From a virus: a stretch of 33,763 bases of DNA. The stretch covers positions 1 through 33,763 of IMG/VR virus record IMGVR_UViG_3300033149_004649, one strand, 5' to 3'. This document shows positions 24,292 through 30,603 of this stretch, one piece after another. Position 1 is the stretch's first letter; the number at the start of each line of letters is the position of its first letter. The position numbers were made by a program, and so were the translations under genes. The notes below the pieces were generated by a model. It worked only from the letters and a program-made list of their open reading frames with translations, made no database searches and was not told the origin of the DNA.

Positions 24292-24600
24292 CTACCACTC
24301 GGGGTCCGATACTAGGAGGCCGCTCTCATAGAGTGCCGTGATGTGGCGGCAGTCGCGACGGTAGCGGAACCCCCGGCAGTCGCAGCGCTCGTGATAGGGG
24401 GTTCCGCAGTGGCCGACCTCGACCTCTACGGTGTGCTCAGGCCGTCCCGTGAACTGCACGCAATAGATCTCAAACATCATCAGCGAGCCGCTGGCGCGGT
24501 CCACCTCACTGCGGGTATTGACCAGCGTTACTGTCGCCTCGGCTCCTCCAACAGTAACCGTGGCCCGCCTCAGTGTTGGCTCGGCCGCGTTCGTGTTCAT
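24292..24600 (-). CDS. SWIM zinc-finger protein
   Basis: A 102-aa protein with a SWIM motif, CxC...CxH: C73, C75, C84 and H86 in ERCDCRGFRYRRDCRHITAL. SWIM domains bind zinc and mediate DNA or protein contacts and occur in recombination and regulator proteins. The N-terminal half is beta-rich (ATVTVGGAEATVTLV). It is the first gene after a strong promoter (24624-24652), with AAGGAGG before ATG 24600. The function in phage biology is unknown; a fused enzyme partner is absent. Confidence 0.75.
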   Translation of the reverse strand: MNTNAAEPTLRRATVTVGGAEATVTLVNTRSEVDRASGSLMMFEIYCVQFTGRPEHTVEVEVGHCGTPYHERCDCRGFRYRRDCRHITALYESGLLVSDPEW

Positions 24601-24623
24601 CCCTGACCTCCTTTCCGCGCTCT

Positions 24624-24652
24624 AATATATGCCCGGTGCATATGCTTGTCAA
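24624..24652 (-). promoter_or_regulatory. Leftward sigma70-type promoter of the SWIM-HTH operon
   Basis: Read on the minus strand: TTGACA (24652-24647), a 17-base spacer and TATATT (24629-24624), a near-perfect sigma70 promoter. It sits 24 bases upstream of the SWIM gene's ATG with its Shine-Dalgarno between. A palindrome occupies the spacer, so it is probably repressible. Confidence 0.85.
24627..24643. promoter_or_regulatory. Operator-like palindrome within the SWIM-operon promoter
   Basis: ATATGC (24627-24632) and GCATAT (24638-24643) are perfect inverted repeats separated by five bases (CCGGT). They lie between -35 and -10 and overlap the -10. This geometry is typical of an XRE-type operator where binding blocks RNA polymerase. 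The cognate regulator is not proven; the HTH gene of this operon is the nearest candidate. Confidence 0.6.
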
Positions 24653-24655
24653 GCA

Positions 24656-24801
24656 CTTTTTCAAAAAATCAGGAAATTTTTTATGTGCCTAAGTGACTAG
24701 CGGGGCAAGGTTTACGACCGGGGGCGAAATTTTTTTGAATTGTTATGAGCAATTCGCTTTTTTTCGGGCAGATCGTGCGCGCGCTTTGCGCGCGCTTGCA
24801 T
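24656..24801. other. AT-rich intergenic island with inverted repeats
   Basis: This 146-base stretch between two leftward genes is far more AT-rich than the rest (runs of A6, T6, T7). It holds GAATTG (24737-24742) and CAATTC (24750-24755), and a GCGCGCGC-TTT-GCGCGCGC hairpin at 24777-24795. None has a correct leftward U-tract, so the end of the repressor transcript is unclear. No gene was found in it. Confidence 0.5.
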
Positions 24802-25035
24802 TCAGTCCTCTCGACGAACGAGCCGACCAGCCCCTCCTCGCACGCCAAGCCAGGCGAGGAAGAGGCCGAAGATGAGCAACCCGCAGCCGCCGAGCGCCCC
24901 CAGCAGGCCCAGCGCGCCGGCGCCATCAACGTCTGTCCAAGCAACGCACCCCTCTCCCACGGCCACGAAGCCCGCTACCACGGCAAGAACGCCCAGGGCG
25001 ACCAGCAACCAGTCTCCAAACGTCAGCCTGTTCAT
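24802..25035 (-). CDS. Small two-helix membrane protein
   Basis: A 77-aa protein with membrane helices at about 8-27 (DWLLVALGVLAVVAGFVAVG) and 39-66 (AGALGLLGALGGCGLLIFGL). ATG at 25035 overlaps the repressor stop (ATGA) and has GGAGGGAGA upstream, so it is co-made with the repressor. Prophage genes expressed from the repressor promoter often act in lysogens, for example in exclusion of other phages; that role is inference here. Confidence 0.65.
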   Translation of the reverse strand: MNRLTFGDWLLVALGVLAVVAGFVAVGEGCVAWTDVDGAGALGLLGALGGCGLLIFGLFLAWLGVRGGAGRLVRRED

Positions 25036-25475
25036 CGCTCTCCCTCCTGTTTCTCGCCTCTCTGCCCCGTGAGCAGTTCGATCAACGCACTGGCCTGGGC
25101 TGGCGGCAGCGAGGCCAGTCGTTCGAGGAACGGAGCAACTGTCTCCACACCACCGAGAACGGCAGTTGCGCGGAATAGCCGAGCCATCTGCCGATCCAGG
25201 TAGGTGCCCTGGGCCTCCGCCACGAACTCGGCATTCCCCCGGTGTGAAGGCTCGAAACAGGGAGGCACGCCGAGAGCGAGGCCGAGCGCTAGCAGCGTAG
25301 TGGCCTTTGTCTCGGCCACCTGGCCGCCCAGCACTCGCCAAGCTGTGCTTGGGTTCAGCCCGGCGGCCTCCGCCACCGCCGGATAACTGATGTCCTGCGT
25401 TTCCATTGCCGCGTTCAGGCGGCGGAGATAGTCCTCGATCAGGCCGAGTGCCCGTTGATGGACTGGTCCACCCAT
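25032..25475 (-). CDS. CI-like HTH repressor
   Basis: A 147-aa XRE-type DNA-binding protein. The HTH is at about 31-70: YPAVAEAAGLNPSTAWRVLG, then GQVAETKATTLLALGLALGV. The C-terminal part is helical (LASLPPAQASALIELLTGQR), and no LexA-type Ser/Lys protease dyad is visible, so induction may not be by RecA cleavage. It is transcribed leftward from a divergent region with operators. ATG at 25475 has GGAGGG upstream. Repressor role is from fold, size and switch position. Confidence 0.75.
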   Translation of the reverse strand: MGGPVHQRALGLIEDYLRRLNAAMETQDISYPAVAEAAGLNPSTAWRVLGGQVAETKATTLLALGLALGVPPCFEPSHRGNAEFVAEAQGTYLDRQMARLFRATAVLGGVETVAPFLERLASLPPAQASALIELLTGQRGEKQEGER

Positions 25476-25544
25476 CTCACTGCCCTCCAGTTGGCTCGCC
25501 CGCCGCCATCTCGAGGTGCCCCATGTGAGTGCCTCCAGGCCACG

Positions 25545-25573
25545 ATTGTAGCCAACCGAGTGCGAAAAAGCAA
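25545..25573 (-). promoter_or_regulatory. Leftward repressor promoter
   Basis: On the minus strand: TTGCTT (25573-25568), a 17-base spacer and TACAAT (25550-25545). The -10 is good and the -35 weak, as expected for a maintenance promoter helped by an activator. The leader would be about 60 bases to the repressor ATG. Confidence 0.6.
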
Positions 25574-25580
25574 GAAAAAA

Positions 25581-25596
25581 GTGAAAAAAGTTTCAC
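25581..25596. promoter_or_regulatory. Operator-like palindrome between divergent promoters
   Basis: GTGAAA (25581-25586) and TTTCAC (25591-25596) are perfect inverted repeats with spacer AAAG. They lie midway between the two -35 boxes, so one bound regulator could affect both promoters. The sequence is AT-rich against a GC-rich background. Likely a repressor or Cro-type operator. Confidence 0.55.
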
Positions 25597-25603
25597 AAAA
25601 GAC

Positions 25604-25631
25604 TTGACAGCGTTGCAGCCCCGACTAAAAT
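25604..25631 (+). promoter_or_regulatory. Rightward early promoter
   Basis: TTGACA (25604-25609), 16-base spacer, TAAAAT (25626-25631): a strong sigma70 promoter for the replication side. Transcription should begin at about 25638, within the palindrome at 25639-25651. Confidence 0.8.
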
Positions 25632-25638
25632 AGGAGTG

Positions 25639-25651
25639 CGTGCAATGCACG
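25639..25651. promoter_or_regulatory. Operator-like palindrome at the rightward transcription start
   Basis: CGTGCA-A-TGCACG (25639-25651) is a perfect palindrome with one central base. It covers the expected start of the rightward transcript, where binding would block initiation. Flanking it, GCGTTGC (25610-25616) and GCAACGC (25655-25661) form a wider inverted repeat that brackets the -10 box. Confidence 0.6.
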
Positions 25652-25679
25652 GCCGCAACGCAGACAGAGGAGTTTGCCC

Positions 25680-25970
25680 GTGCGGAGCCTATCCTGCCGA
25701 ATCTCCGATCAGGCGGATCTTAAACTCAAGGAGGTCGAGGTCGCGCTCAGAGCCGTAGCCTCTACACGTGTCCATCGTGCCGACGCGCTCGAGGCCGCGA
25801 TCCGCACGGCGGACCCCGAGCGGTGCGCCGAGTGGTATCGCCTCCAGGTGGCCGTTGACCAACGGGCTGAGCGAATCGCCGACGAAGACAGGAGGGCCGA
25901 GCCATGCGCCGATTCTGGCGGCGCGTCCGCATCCTCGCCGAGTTCTGCTCCGATCTCTGGGCAGTCCTGA
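25680..25970 (+). CDS. Ribbon-helix-helix-like regulator, first early gene
   Basis: A 96-aa protein with the N-terminal pattern SLSCRISDQADLKLKEVEVA then HRADALEAAIRTADPE. The beta strand, two helices and the ALEAAI ending resemble Arc/CopG-type RHH regulators. GTG 25680 is chosen over TTG 25674 because AGAGGAG lies 7 nt before it. As the first gene of the rightward transcript it occupies the place of Cro in a lambda-like switch. The C-terminus is Ser/Ala-rich and overlaps the next gene by 67 nt, so its tail may be partly dispensable. Confidence 0.55.
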   Translation: MRSLSCRISDQADLKLKEVEVALRAVASTRVHRADALEAAIRTADPERCAEWYRLQVAVDQRAERIADEDRRAEPCADSGGASASSPSSAPISGQS

Positions 25971-26080
25971 CCGGGGACGACGACGCGCTCTACGTCGAGG
26001 CCGACAGCCTCGGTGTCCATCCCGACGTTCTCAGAAGGCGAAAACGCCCCTGCTGCAATCACACCGAGGAGGGGGCCTGA
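25904..26080 (+). CDS. 58-aa early protein
   Basis: A short gene hidden in the overlap with the RHH-like gene. ATG 25904 has AGGAGGG 7 nt upstream. The product has an Arg-rich start (MRRFWRRVRILAEF), an acidic middle (TGDDDALYVEADSL) and a basic Cys-containing end (RRRKRPCCN). No family recognised. The good Shine-Dalgarno and early position support translation. Confidence 0.5.
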   Translation: MRRFWRRVRILAEFCSDLWAVLTGDDDALYVEADSLGVHPDVLRRRKRPCCNHTEEGA

Positions 26081-26082
26081 TA

Positions 26083-26319
26083 TTGGCATCAGGTGTCCGC
26101 GCCGACGAGTCCCGCGTCCCCGTATCAGCCACACGTGCCCGTTCCCTCTCCCCGTGGCTCGGTGCCCTCGTCGGCGCACGCGGTCCGTCAGCCCCGACGC
26201 GGACCGCTCGGTTGGCCCGGCTCGGTCGCGCGGTGCCCCCTCCCGCCGCGCGGCCGGCCGGGCCTCATCTCCCAGGAGGGGTCTTCAATGGCCGCTTTTT
26301 CGGTCCAGCCACGTCCTGA
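26083..26319 (+). CDS. Possible small protein, weak support
   Basis: A TTG at 26083 follows GAGGAGGGGG and opens a 78-residue frame rich in Arg, Ala and Pro. It overlaps the next well-supported start at 26288 by 32 bases. The composition is close to that of random GC-rich frames, so it may be non-coding leader. The rest of 26081-26287 shows nothing else recognisable. Confidence 0.2.
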   Translation: MASGVRADESRVPVSATRARSLSPWLGALVGARGPSAPTRTARLARLGRAVPPPAARPAGPHLPGGVFNGRFFGPATS

Positions 26320-26509
26320 CGCCGACGTGCGAACCGTGATCCACCTGAACCTGGCGCCTGGACGGCTCGAACGCTTCGCCAGACGCCTGCTTCGCTCGAT
26401 CCGCGAACGCTGGCCAGAGGCTCGCGCCTGGCTCGACGGCGAGCCAGTGGTCCTGCGCCGCACGAAACGAGGAGAACGGGGTCGGGCCCAATCTCGGCCC
26501 CCTCGCTGA
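26288..26509 (+). CDS. Small basic protein before the replication initiator
   Basis: A 73-aa basic protein with ATG 26288 and GGAGGGG 7 nt upstream. It is helical and arginine-rich (GRLERFARRLLRSIRERWPE), followed by ARAWLDGEPVVLRRT, so nucleic-acid binding is plausible. Its stop overlaps the initiator start, giving coupling. Frames open upstream to 26093 are proline-rich and rejected. Confidence 0.6.
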   Translation: MAAFSVQPRPDADVRTVIHLNLAPGRLERFARRLLRSIRERWPEARAWLDGEPVVLRRTKRGERGRAQSRPPR

Positions 26510-27330
26510 TGGCCGGCGCCAAACACCTGCGCGAGGGCTGGATTCGTGCCTACAGGAGTCTCTTCAGTGAGACGGACGCTTTCTGGGGCGACGCAGAACG
26601 CTGGCGGGCCTGGCTCGACCTCGTGCAACTGGCTCGCTGGCAGACGGAGACGGGAGTGGTCGAGGTGACCGTGGACGGGGGCGCGACAACCCTGGTCACA
26701 GCCCAGCGCGGCGAGGTCGTCAGCACGCACCGCGCGCTCGGCCGGCGCTGGGGCTGGCATCACGAGCGGGTGCGGCGCTTCCTCGCCGACCTCGTTTGCC
26801 TCGGTCGCGCCGAGCGCCTGCCCGCCCGGCGGGGTATCGTCCACCTCCGCCTAGCCAACTACGACGCCTACAACCCCGCCTTGGACGGTTCATGTGCCGG
26901 TTCCGTGCCGGTTGGGGCCGAAAAGTGTGCCAGTTCCGTGCCGGTTCCCCAGCATCGCAAATCCCGTCGCTCCCGACAGATGCGGCCCCGCCACCGCCCC
27001 TCATGTGCCGGTTCCGTGCCGGTTCCGCCCGAAAAGTGTGCCGGTTCCGTGCCGGTTCCCACGTCTAACCCCGCATCCGGTAAGCACTTACGGCTCCCTA
27101 AGAAGAAAGAAGTACAAGAAGAAAGAAGTACCCCCCTACCCCCCACGTGTGGACAACTTGTGGAAATCTCAGCACACGGTGTCAGCCGTCGGGGCCGCGT
27201 AGTGGCTGTTGAGGGCAACGGCAGCGGCCAACGGCTGTTCGTCGAGTGGCTCGACGGGCGTTTCCCTCCCAGGACGCCCGTGGAACAGCTCGGAGCCTAT
27301 CACGTGATCGATCAGGAGGCCGATCAATGA
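26509..27330 (+). CDS. Phage replication initiator with iterons in its own gene
   Basis: A 273-aa protein. Residues 10-118 are a winged helix-type initiator domain: GWIRAYRSLFSETDAFWGDA, then RWRAWLDLVQLARWQ, RGEVVSTHRALGRRWGWHHE and RVRRFLADLVCLGRAERL. This follows the usual phage replisome-organiser pattern (FWGD, rGE, rWgW). Residues 128-190 are a linker with four CAGSVPV-type repeats, which are the translated iterons. The C-terminus (about 205-273) has a beta-rich HGVSRRGRVVAVEGNGSG. Lambda O also holds its origin inside its gene. Start ATG 26509 overlaps the previous stop. Confidence 0.75.
   Translation: MAGAKHLREGWIRAYRSLFSETDAFWGDAERWRAWLDLVQLARWQTETGVVEVTVDGGATTLVTAQRGEVVSTHRALGRRWGWHHERVRRFLADLVCLGRAERLPARRGIVHLRLANYDAYNPALDGSCAGSVPVGAEKCASSVPVPQHRKSRRSRQMRPRHRPSCAGSVPVPPEKCAGSVPVPTSNPASGKHLRLPKKKEVQEERSTPLPPTCGQLVEISAHGVSRRGRVVAVEGNGSGQRLFVEWLDGRFPPRTPVEQLGAYHVIDQEADQ
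26894..27156 (+). other. Likely replication origin: eight iterons, purine-rich repeat, DnaA box
   Basis: Iteron GTGCCGGTT occurs eight times: 26894, 26905, 26927 (GTGCCAGTT), 26938, 27005, 27016, 27038 and 27049. Pairs are 11 bp apart, pairs 33 bp apart and the two groups 111 bp apart, close to whole helical turns. Downstream, AAGAAGAAAGAAGTAC is repeated in tandem (27100-27115, 27116-27131), an AT- and purine-rich stretch that could melt. TGTGGACAA (27148-27156) is the reverse of TTGTCCACA, a known GC-rich-host DnaA box. The layout resembles lambda ori inside gene O. Confidence 0.75.
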
Positions 27331-27617
27331 GCGAGGACGAGGACTACGACTACGAACGCTCGTTCCCGGACTGGCATCAGGAGCGGATCACAGGCGATCA
27401 CGGTCTGTTTGCGATCATCTGGCGGGGACCCGGCGCTGTAGTGTGGGATGCATGGAACGTGGCTCTCTGCCGCCAGTGCGACGAGGCTCCTGAACGTTCG
27501 CTGTATCGAGGGCAAGCTCAGGGCATTCTGAAGGTTCGTGACCTCGCCAGACTACTGATCGACGTGGCCGCCGCCGCGCTGACGGACGAACTCAAGCATC
27601 ATCAGTCCGAGGAGTAG
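27327..27617 (+). CDS. Hypothetical acidic protein
   Basis: A 96-aa protein starting at ATG 27327, overlapping the initiator stop (ATGA). It opens with a very acidic run (MSEDEDYDYERSFPDWHQER), then HGLFAIIWRGPGAVVWDAWN and a helical C-terminus. No family recognised. Coupling to the initiator suggests a replication-linked role, which is unproven. Confidence 0.55.
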   Translation: MSEDEDYDYERSFPDWHQERITGDHGLFAIIWRGPGAVVWDAWNVALCRQCDEAPERSLYRGQAQGILKVRDLARLLIDVAAAALTDELKHHQSEE

Positions 27618-27621
27618 TGAG

Positions 27622-28251
27622 ATGGGCAAACCTCACCATCAACCCCTGGGGCTTGAGGGCGTTCGTTGGCAGGTTGTGAAGTGCGAAATCCTCGAGCGCG
27701 ATGCCGGCGGCCAGGAGGGCGATCGCATCGGCACTCTTGAACGTGCTGGCGAGACGACCTGGCGGTACTCCTGCGGCGAGACCGAAGGCACTGTGGAGGC
27801 CGAGTTCTTCGGACTGCTCGAGTACGTGCTTGAGGAGCCGCTTGAACGCAAGGTCTCCGTGCGGCCTGTTCACTGGCGATGCCACGCGCACAGTGGCTAC
27901 ACGGCGACCGTCGCGCTGCACACAGATGGCACGGCGTTGGCCTGTAGTGAACATTGGCGCGCCGATTACCCGACGGCGTACGCGGCGTTCAGAGACGTTG
28001 AGCGTCGGGCATTGCGTTTCAGGGCATGCGCCCTTGATGCTGAGCTAGAGCGGGCGCTTGACGCCCTTGCGGGCGTCCTCTGGCAGGCGTGCGGGCAGGG
28101 CGTCTTGCTGGACACGTACGCTCTAAGCGCGTATGCGCAGGGCGCCAGGGTGCTTGCCTATTACGGGCGGCTTGTGATTGACGATGAGTACGGCCGGCGA
28201 GTGTTGGCGCGTATGCCAGAGCAGGGAGAGGGTGATAGCGATGGAGAGTGA
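27622..28251 (+). CDS. Hypothetical protein with Cys/His-containing centre
   Basis: A 209-aa protein, ATG 27622. A beta-rich first part (WRYSCGETEGTVEAEFFGLL) is followed by VHWRCHAHSGYTATVALHTD and ACSEHW, a set of Cys/His residues that could bind metal (C87, H89, C108, H111 by count, approximate). The C-terminal half is helical (RALRFRACALDAELERALDA). Its stop lies within the methyltransferase gene. Function not recognised. Confidence 0.55.
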   Translation: MGKPHHQPLGLEGVRWQVVKCEILERDAGGQEGDRIGTLERAGETTWRYSCGETEGTVEAEFFGLLEYVLEEPLERKVSVRPVHWRCHAHSGYTATVALHTDGTALACSEHWRADYPTAYAAFRDVERRALRFRACALDAELERALDALAGVLWQACGQGVLLDTYALSAYAQGARVLAYYGRLVIDDEYGRRVLARMPEQGEGDSDGE

Positions 28252-28957
28252 AGCAGAAGCACAGGTCATGGTTGGCGACGCACACGACATCCTGCCCGAT
28301 CTCGCTGGGGGATGGTTCAGCTGGATCGTCACGGACCCACCCTATGGACCCGATGCGCTCGATTGCTATGATCTCCTTGGACGGGAGGCGCCACGCCTGT
28401 TGGTCAAGGGCGGCTTTCTGGTCGTTTATGCGGGGAAGATGTATCTGGACCAGGTTTTCGCGCGGTTGGGGAACGATGGGCTGTCCTGGTTCTGGTTGCT
28501 CAGCGAGCGGAATCAGCGGAACTGGCCTCGCGTGTTCAGTCGCCGGATGCTGCAACTCAACAAGCCGATTCTGGTATTCACCAAGGGCCGACCGAAACGT
28601 CTGGCGTGGATGCGCGACGAGATCGAGGCGCCCCTCGCGAAGGACCACCACCCTTGGGAACAAGCCCTCGACCTGCCGCTCTTTCTGTTCCAGAAACTGG
28701 CGCGGCCAGGCGAGACCGTCCTCGACCCGTTCTGTGGCTCGGGCACGACGCTCGTCGCGGCCAAGATGAGCGGCCTGAACGCGGTCGGCGTCGATAACGA
28801 TCCCCAGGCGGTCGCCACGGCTCGCCAGCGTCTCGCCGACATCCGACCCTGTCCCGCCCTTGCGGCGGGCTGCCGGAGAACGAAACGACATTGGATCGGC
28901 CGCCGCGCCCGACCGATGCACTTCGGCAAGAAGCGAAAACGGAGGGTCCACGTATGA
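28241..28957 (+). CDS. DNA methyltransferase, beta class (DPPY)
   Basis: A 238-aa SAM-dependent amino-methyltransferase for adenine-N6 or cytosine-N4. The catalytic motif IV DPPY is at 32-35 and the SAM-binding LDPFCGSGTTL at 161-171, in the order IV then I that marks the beta class. Then GVDNDPQAVATARQRL is the acidic loop. ATG 28241 with GGGAGAGG upstream overlaps the previous gene. No restriction enzyme lies nearby, so it is a solitary methyltransferase, likely for protection against host restriction or for regulation. The basic tail (FGKKRKRRVHV) may aid DNA binding. Confidence 0.93.
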   Translation: MESEAEAQVMVGDAHDILPDLAGGWFSWIVTDPPYGPDALDCYDLLGREAPRLLVKGGFLVVYAGKMYLDQVFARLGNDGLSWFWLLSERNQRNWPRVFSRRMLQLNKPILVFTKGRPKRLAWMRDEIEAPLAKDHHPWEQALDLPLFLFQKLARPGETVLDPFCGSGTTLVAAKMSGLNAVGVDNDPQAVATARQRLADIRPCPALAAGCRRTKRHWIGRRARPMHFGKKRKRRVHV

Positions 28958-29757
28958 GTCGGCCGGCACTCTATTGTGAGCTCGGCATCAACTGGTTCAC
29001 GGGCTGCCGTGGCGGGCTGCCCTGCCAGGAGTGGTGTTGGGCAAGGCGCATGGCCAACCGGCTGCGGGGACGCTGCGGCTATCCTGAGGATGAGCCGTTC
29101 AGGCCGACGTTCCACCAGGAGGTGTTCGAGAGGCCGCTGCCGAAGGCGAGGAAGACCATCGCGCTGAACTTCATGGGCGACTGGGCCTTTGCGAGCGACG
29201 AGCAGAAACAGGCCATGCTTGACAGGATGGAGGCCGAGTGGCGGCACAGGTTCCTGACCCTGACGAAATGGCCCGCGGAGTTTCACCGGTTCACGATGCC
29301 CCCGAACTGCTGGTTCGGGGTTTCGGCCTCCACCAATGCGGACCTGGCGCGGCAGCTGCGCTGGGCGAGAGACGTGTTTACGCATAGGTTTTGGTTAAGC
29401 CTCGAACCGCTGCTTGAAGCGCCTGACCTGAAGGCCATTGCGGATGCGATTTACGAGGGACGCTCTCCCGACTGGGTGGTGGTCGGCTGCCGGAGCGGAC
29501 CGGGGGCGCGATGGTCGTGGGGACATCCTTATGGGAGTCGCGAGCATGCCGTCCATCAGTGGACTCGCTCGGTCGTAAATATCTGCAAAGCGATTGGGAT
29601 ACCGGTCTGGGTCAAACAACTGCCGGTCCTGAGGCAGGGACGTTGGCGCGTCTCGGACGAGCCGGCGGACTGGCCAGCGGACCTGAGGATTCAGGAGACG
29701 CCGTGGAAACGGCAGAAAGGAGGGAGCGATGAACGTGGGCGTCGAGGCCGTGCCTGA
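28954..29757 (+). CDS. Phage Gp37/Gp68 family (DUF5131) protein
   Basis: A 267-aa protein of a phage-associated family of unknown reaction. Family marks are a Cys cluster near the start (NWFTGCRGGLPCQEWCWARR; C18, C24, C28), then WFGVSASTNADLARQLRWAR and FWLSLEPLLEAPDLK, with DWVVVGCRSGPGAR. The family's usual cluster is C-x6-C-x2-C; here it is C-x5-C-x3-C. Its similarity to radical SAM-like enzymes is suggestive, not established. ATG 28954 overlaps the methyltransferase stop; GGAGG lies at 28941-28945. Confidence 0.85.
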   Translation: MSRPALYCELGINWFTGCRGGLPCQEWCWARRMANRLRGRCGYPEDEPFRPTFHQEVFERPLPKARKTIALNFMGDWAFASDEQKQAMLDRMEAEWRHRFLTLTKWPAEFHRFTMPPNCWFGVSASTNADLARQLRWARDVFTHRFWLSLEPLLEAPDLKAIADAIYEGRSPDWVVVGCRSGPGARWSWGHPYGSREHAVHQWTRSVVNICKAIGIPVWVKQLPVLRQGRWRVSDEPADWPADLRIQETPWKRQKGGSDERGRRGRA

Positions 29758-29968
29758 GCGCGAGTGGCCGCCGGAAGCGACACCGCCAAAGGAGATTCGT
29801 TGCGTGTACTGTGGCCGCCGAAAGGTCACCGGCGGAGAAGGTCGCTGGATCGATGGCTCGTGGTTCCACGATCGTTTCCTACCGAAGACGTTCAGGGACA
29901 AATGGGTCTGTTCTTTTCATTGCTACGGCAAGTTGCTCCGGCTCGAGCAGGAGAATGCCCGTGGCTAA
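29729..29968 (+). CDS. Small zinc-binding protein
   Basis: A 79-aa protein with paired Cys/His: C25VYC28 and C61SFHC65 around a basic loop (HDRFLPKTFRDKW). A treble-clef-like zinc site is likely. ATG 29729 has AAGGAGGG 5 nt upstream. It overlaps the end of the DUF5131 gene. Function unknown. Confidence 0.65.
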   Translation: MNVGVEAVPEREWPPEATPPKEIRCVYCGRRKVTGGEGRWIDGSWFHDRFLPKTFRDKWVCSFHCYGKLLRLEQENARG

Positions 29969-30446
29969 GGCGAAACTGCGGTTGTGGATTCTGGAGGTCC
30001 TGCGTGAGGTGGGAGAACCGGTCAGCCCAACCGAAGTTGCGGAGGCGTTGCACAAGAAGGGTCGCCTGATCCGGGTGCCGCTGCGTCAATTGGCGTGCCG
30101 CGTTGCGGCGTGGCTGAGCCGCTATCGCGGGCGATGGGGCATTCGCCGCGTCGGCCGGGGCCTCTACACAGTCGGCGGACCCGGTAAGGTTTCCGCCAAA
30201 TGGAAATCAGCCGTGAAACCGCCCTCGCGGCCAGAGGCAGCGGTTAACCATCAACAACCCGGCGGCCCGCGGATCGAGGTCACTCCGGCGGCCCTGGAGC
30301 GAGCGCAACGCGACCTCGTGCTCACGCTGCCGGGGGACCTGAGCGGGTGTGCAGAGTTGCTACTTCACGTGGCCCAGGCGTGCCTAGCGGGCTATGCCGC
30401 GCTCCACGAACACGTCCACGACAGCGGAAAGGAGGGTGAGGAGTGA
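29961..30446 (+). CDS. Winged-helix DNA-binding protein
   Basis: A 161-aa protein. Residues 1-75 form a winged helix with AKLRLWILEVLREVGEPVSP, then TEVAEALHKKGRLIRVPLRQ and GRWGIRRVGRGLYTVGG at the wing. The C-terminal half is unstructured, then helical (LSGCAELLLHVAQACLAGYA). GTG 29961 has AGGAG 7 nt upstream; ATG 29955 is too close to that site. Likely a regulator. Upstream open codons overlap the previous gene. Confidence 0.7.
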   Translation: MAKAKLRLWILEVLREVGEPVSPTEVAEALHKKGRLIRVPLRQLACRVAAWLSRYRGRWGIRRVGRGLYTVGGPGKVSAKWKSAVKPPSRPEAAVNHQQPGGPRIEVTPAALERAQRDLVLTLPGDLSGCAELLLHVAQACLAGYAALHEHVHDSGKEGEE

Positions 30447-30601
30447 TGGCAAGCACGGCGTGTGCGAAACAAGCCAAACCGCCAACACAGGCCGAGCGAA
30501 TCCTGCGAGAACTCCTGACGGGCGCGCGGCTGACGGTCCGCGATCTGCGCGAGAGGACGGGCTTTCCTCGATGCACAACTAAGCATAGGAGACGGAGGTA
30601 A
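30446..30601 (+). CDS. 51-aa truncated HTH-like peptide
   Basis: ATG 30446 shares its A with the previous stop, with GGAGG upstream. The product has QAERILRELLTGARLTVRDL then RERTGFPRCTTKHRRRR. The first part matches the helix-turn-helix of many phage HTH proteins (QAERIL-x-L-x-G-x-x-LT), but it ends in an Arg-rich stop soon after. It may be a remnant of a longer HTH protein or a mini-regulator. Confidence 0.45.
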   Translation: MASTACAKQAKPPTQAERILRELLTGARLTVRDLRERTGFPRCTTKHRRRR

Positions 30602-30603
30602 CC

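Noticed and set aside
24777-24795. GC hairpin as a terminator for the repressor transcript
   Set aside because: No U-tract follows on the minus strand, so it cannot be called an intrinsic terminator with confidence.
26894-27057. The regular repeats as a CRISPR array
   Set aside because: Units are 9 bp with spacers of 2 to about 60 bp inside a coding frame; a CRISPR has longer repeats and regular spacers.
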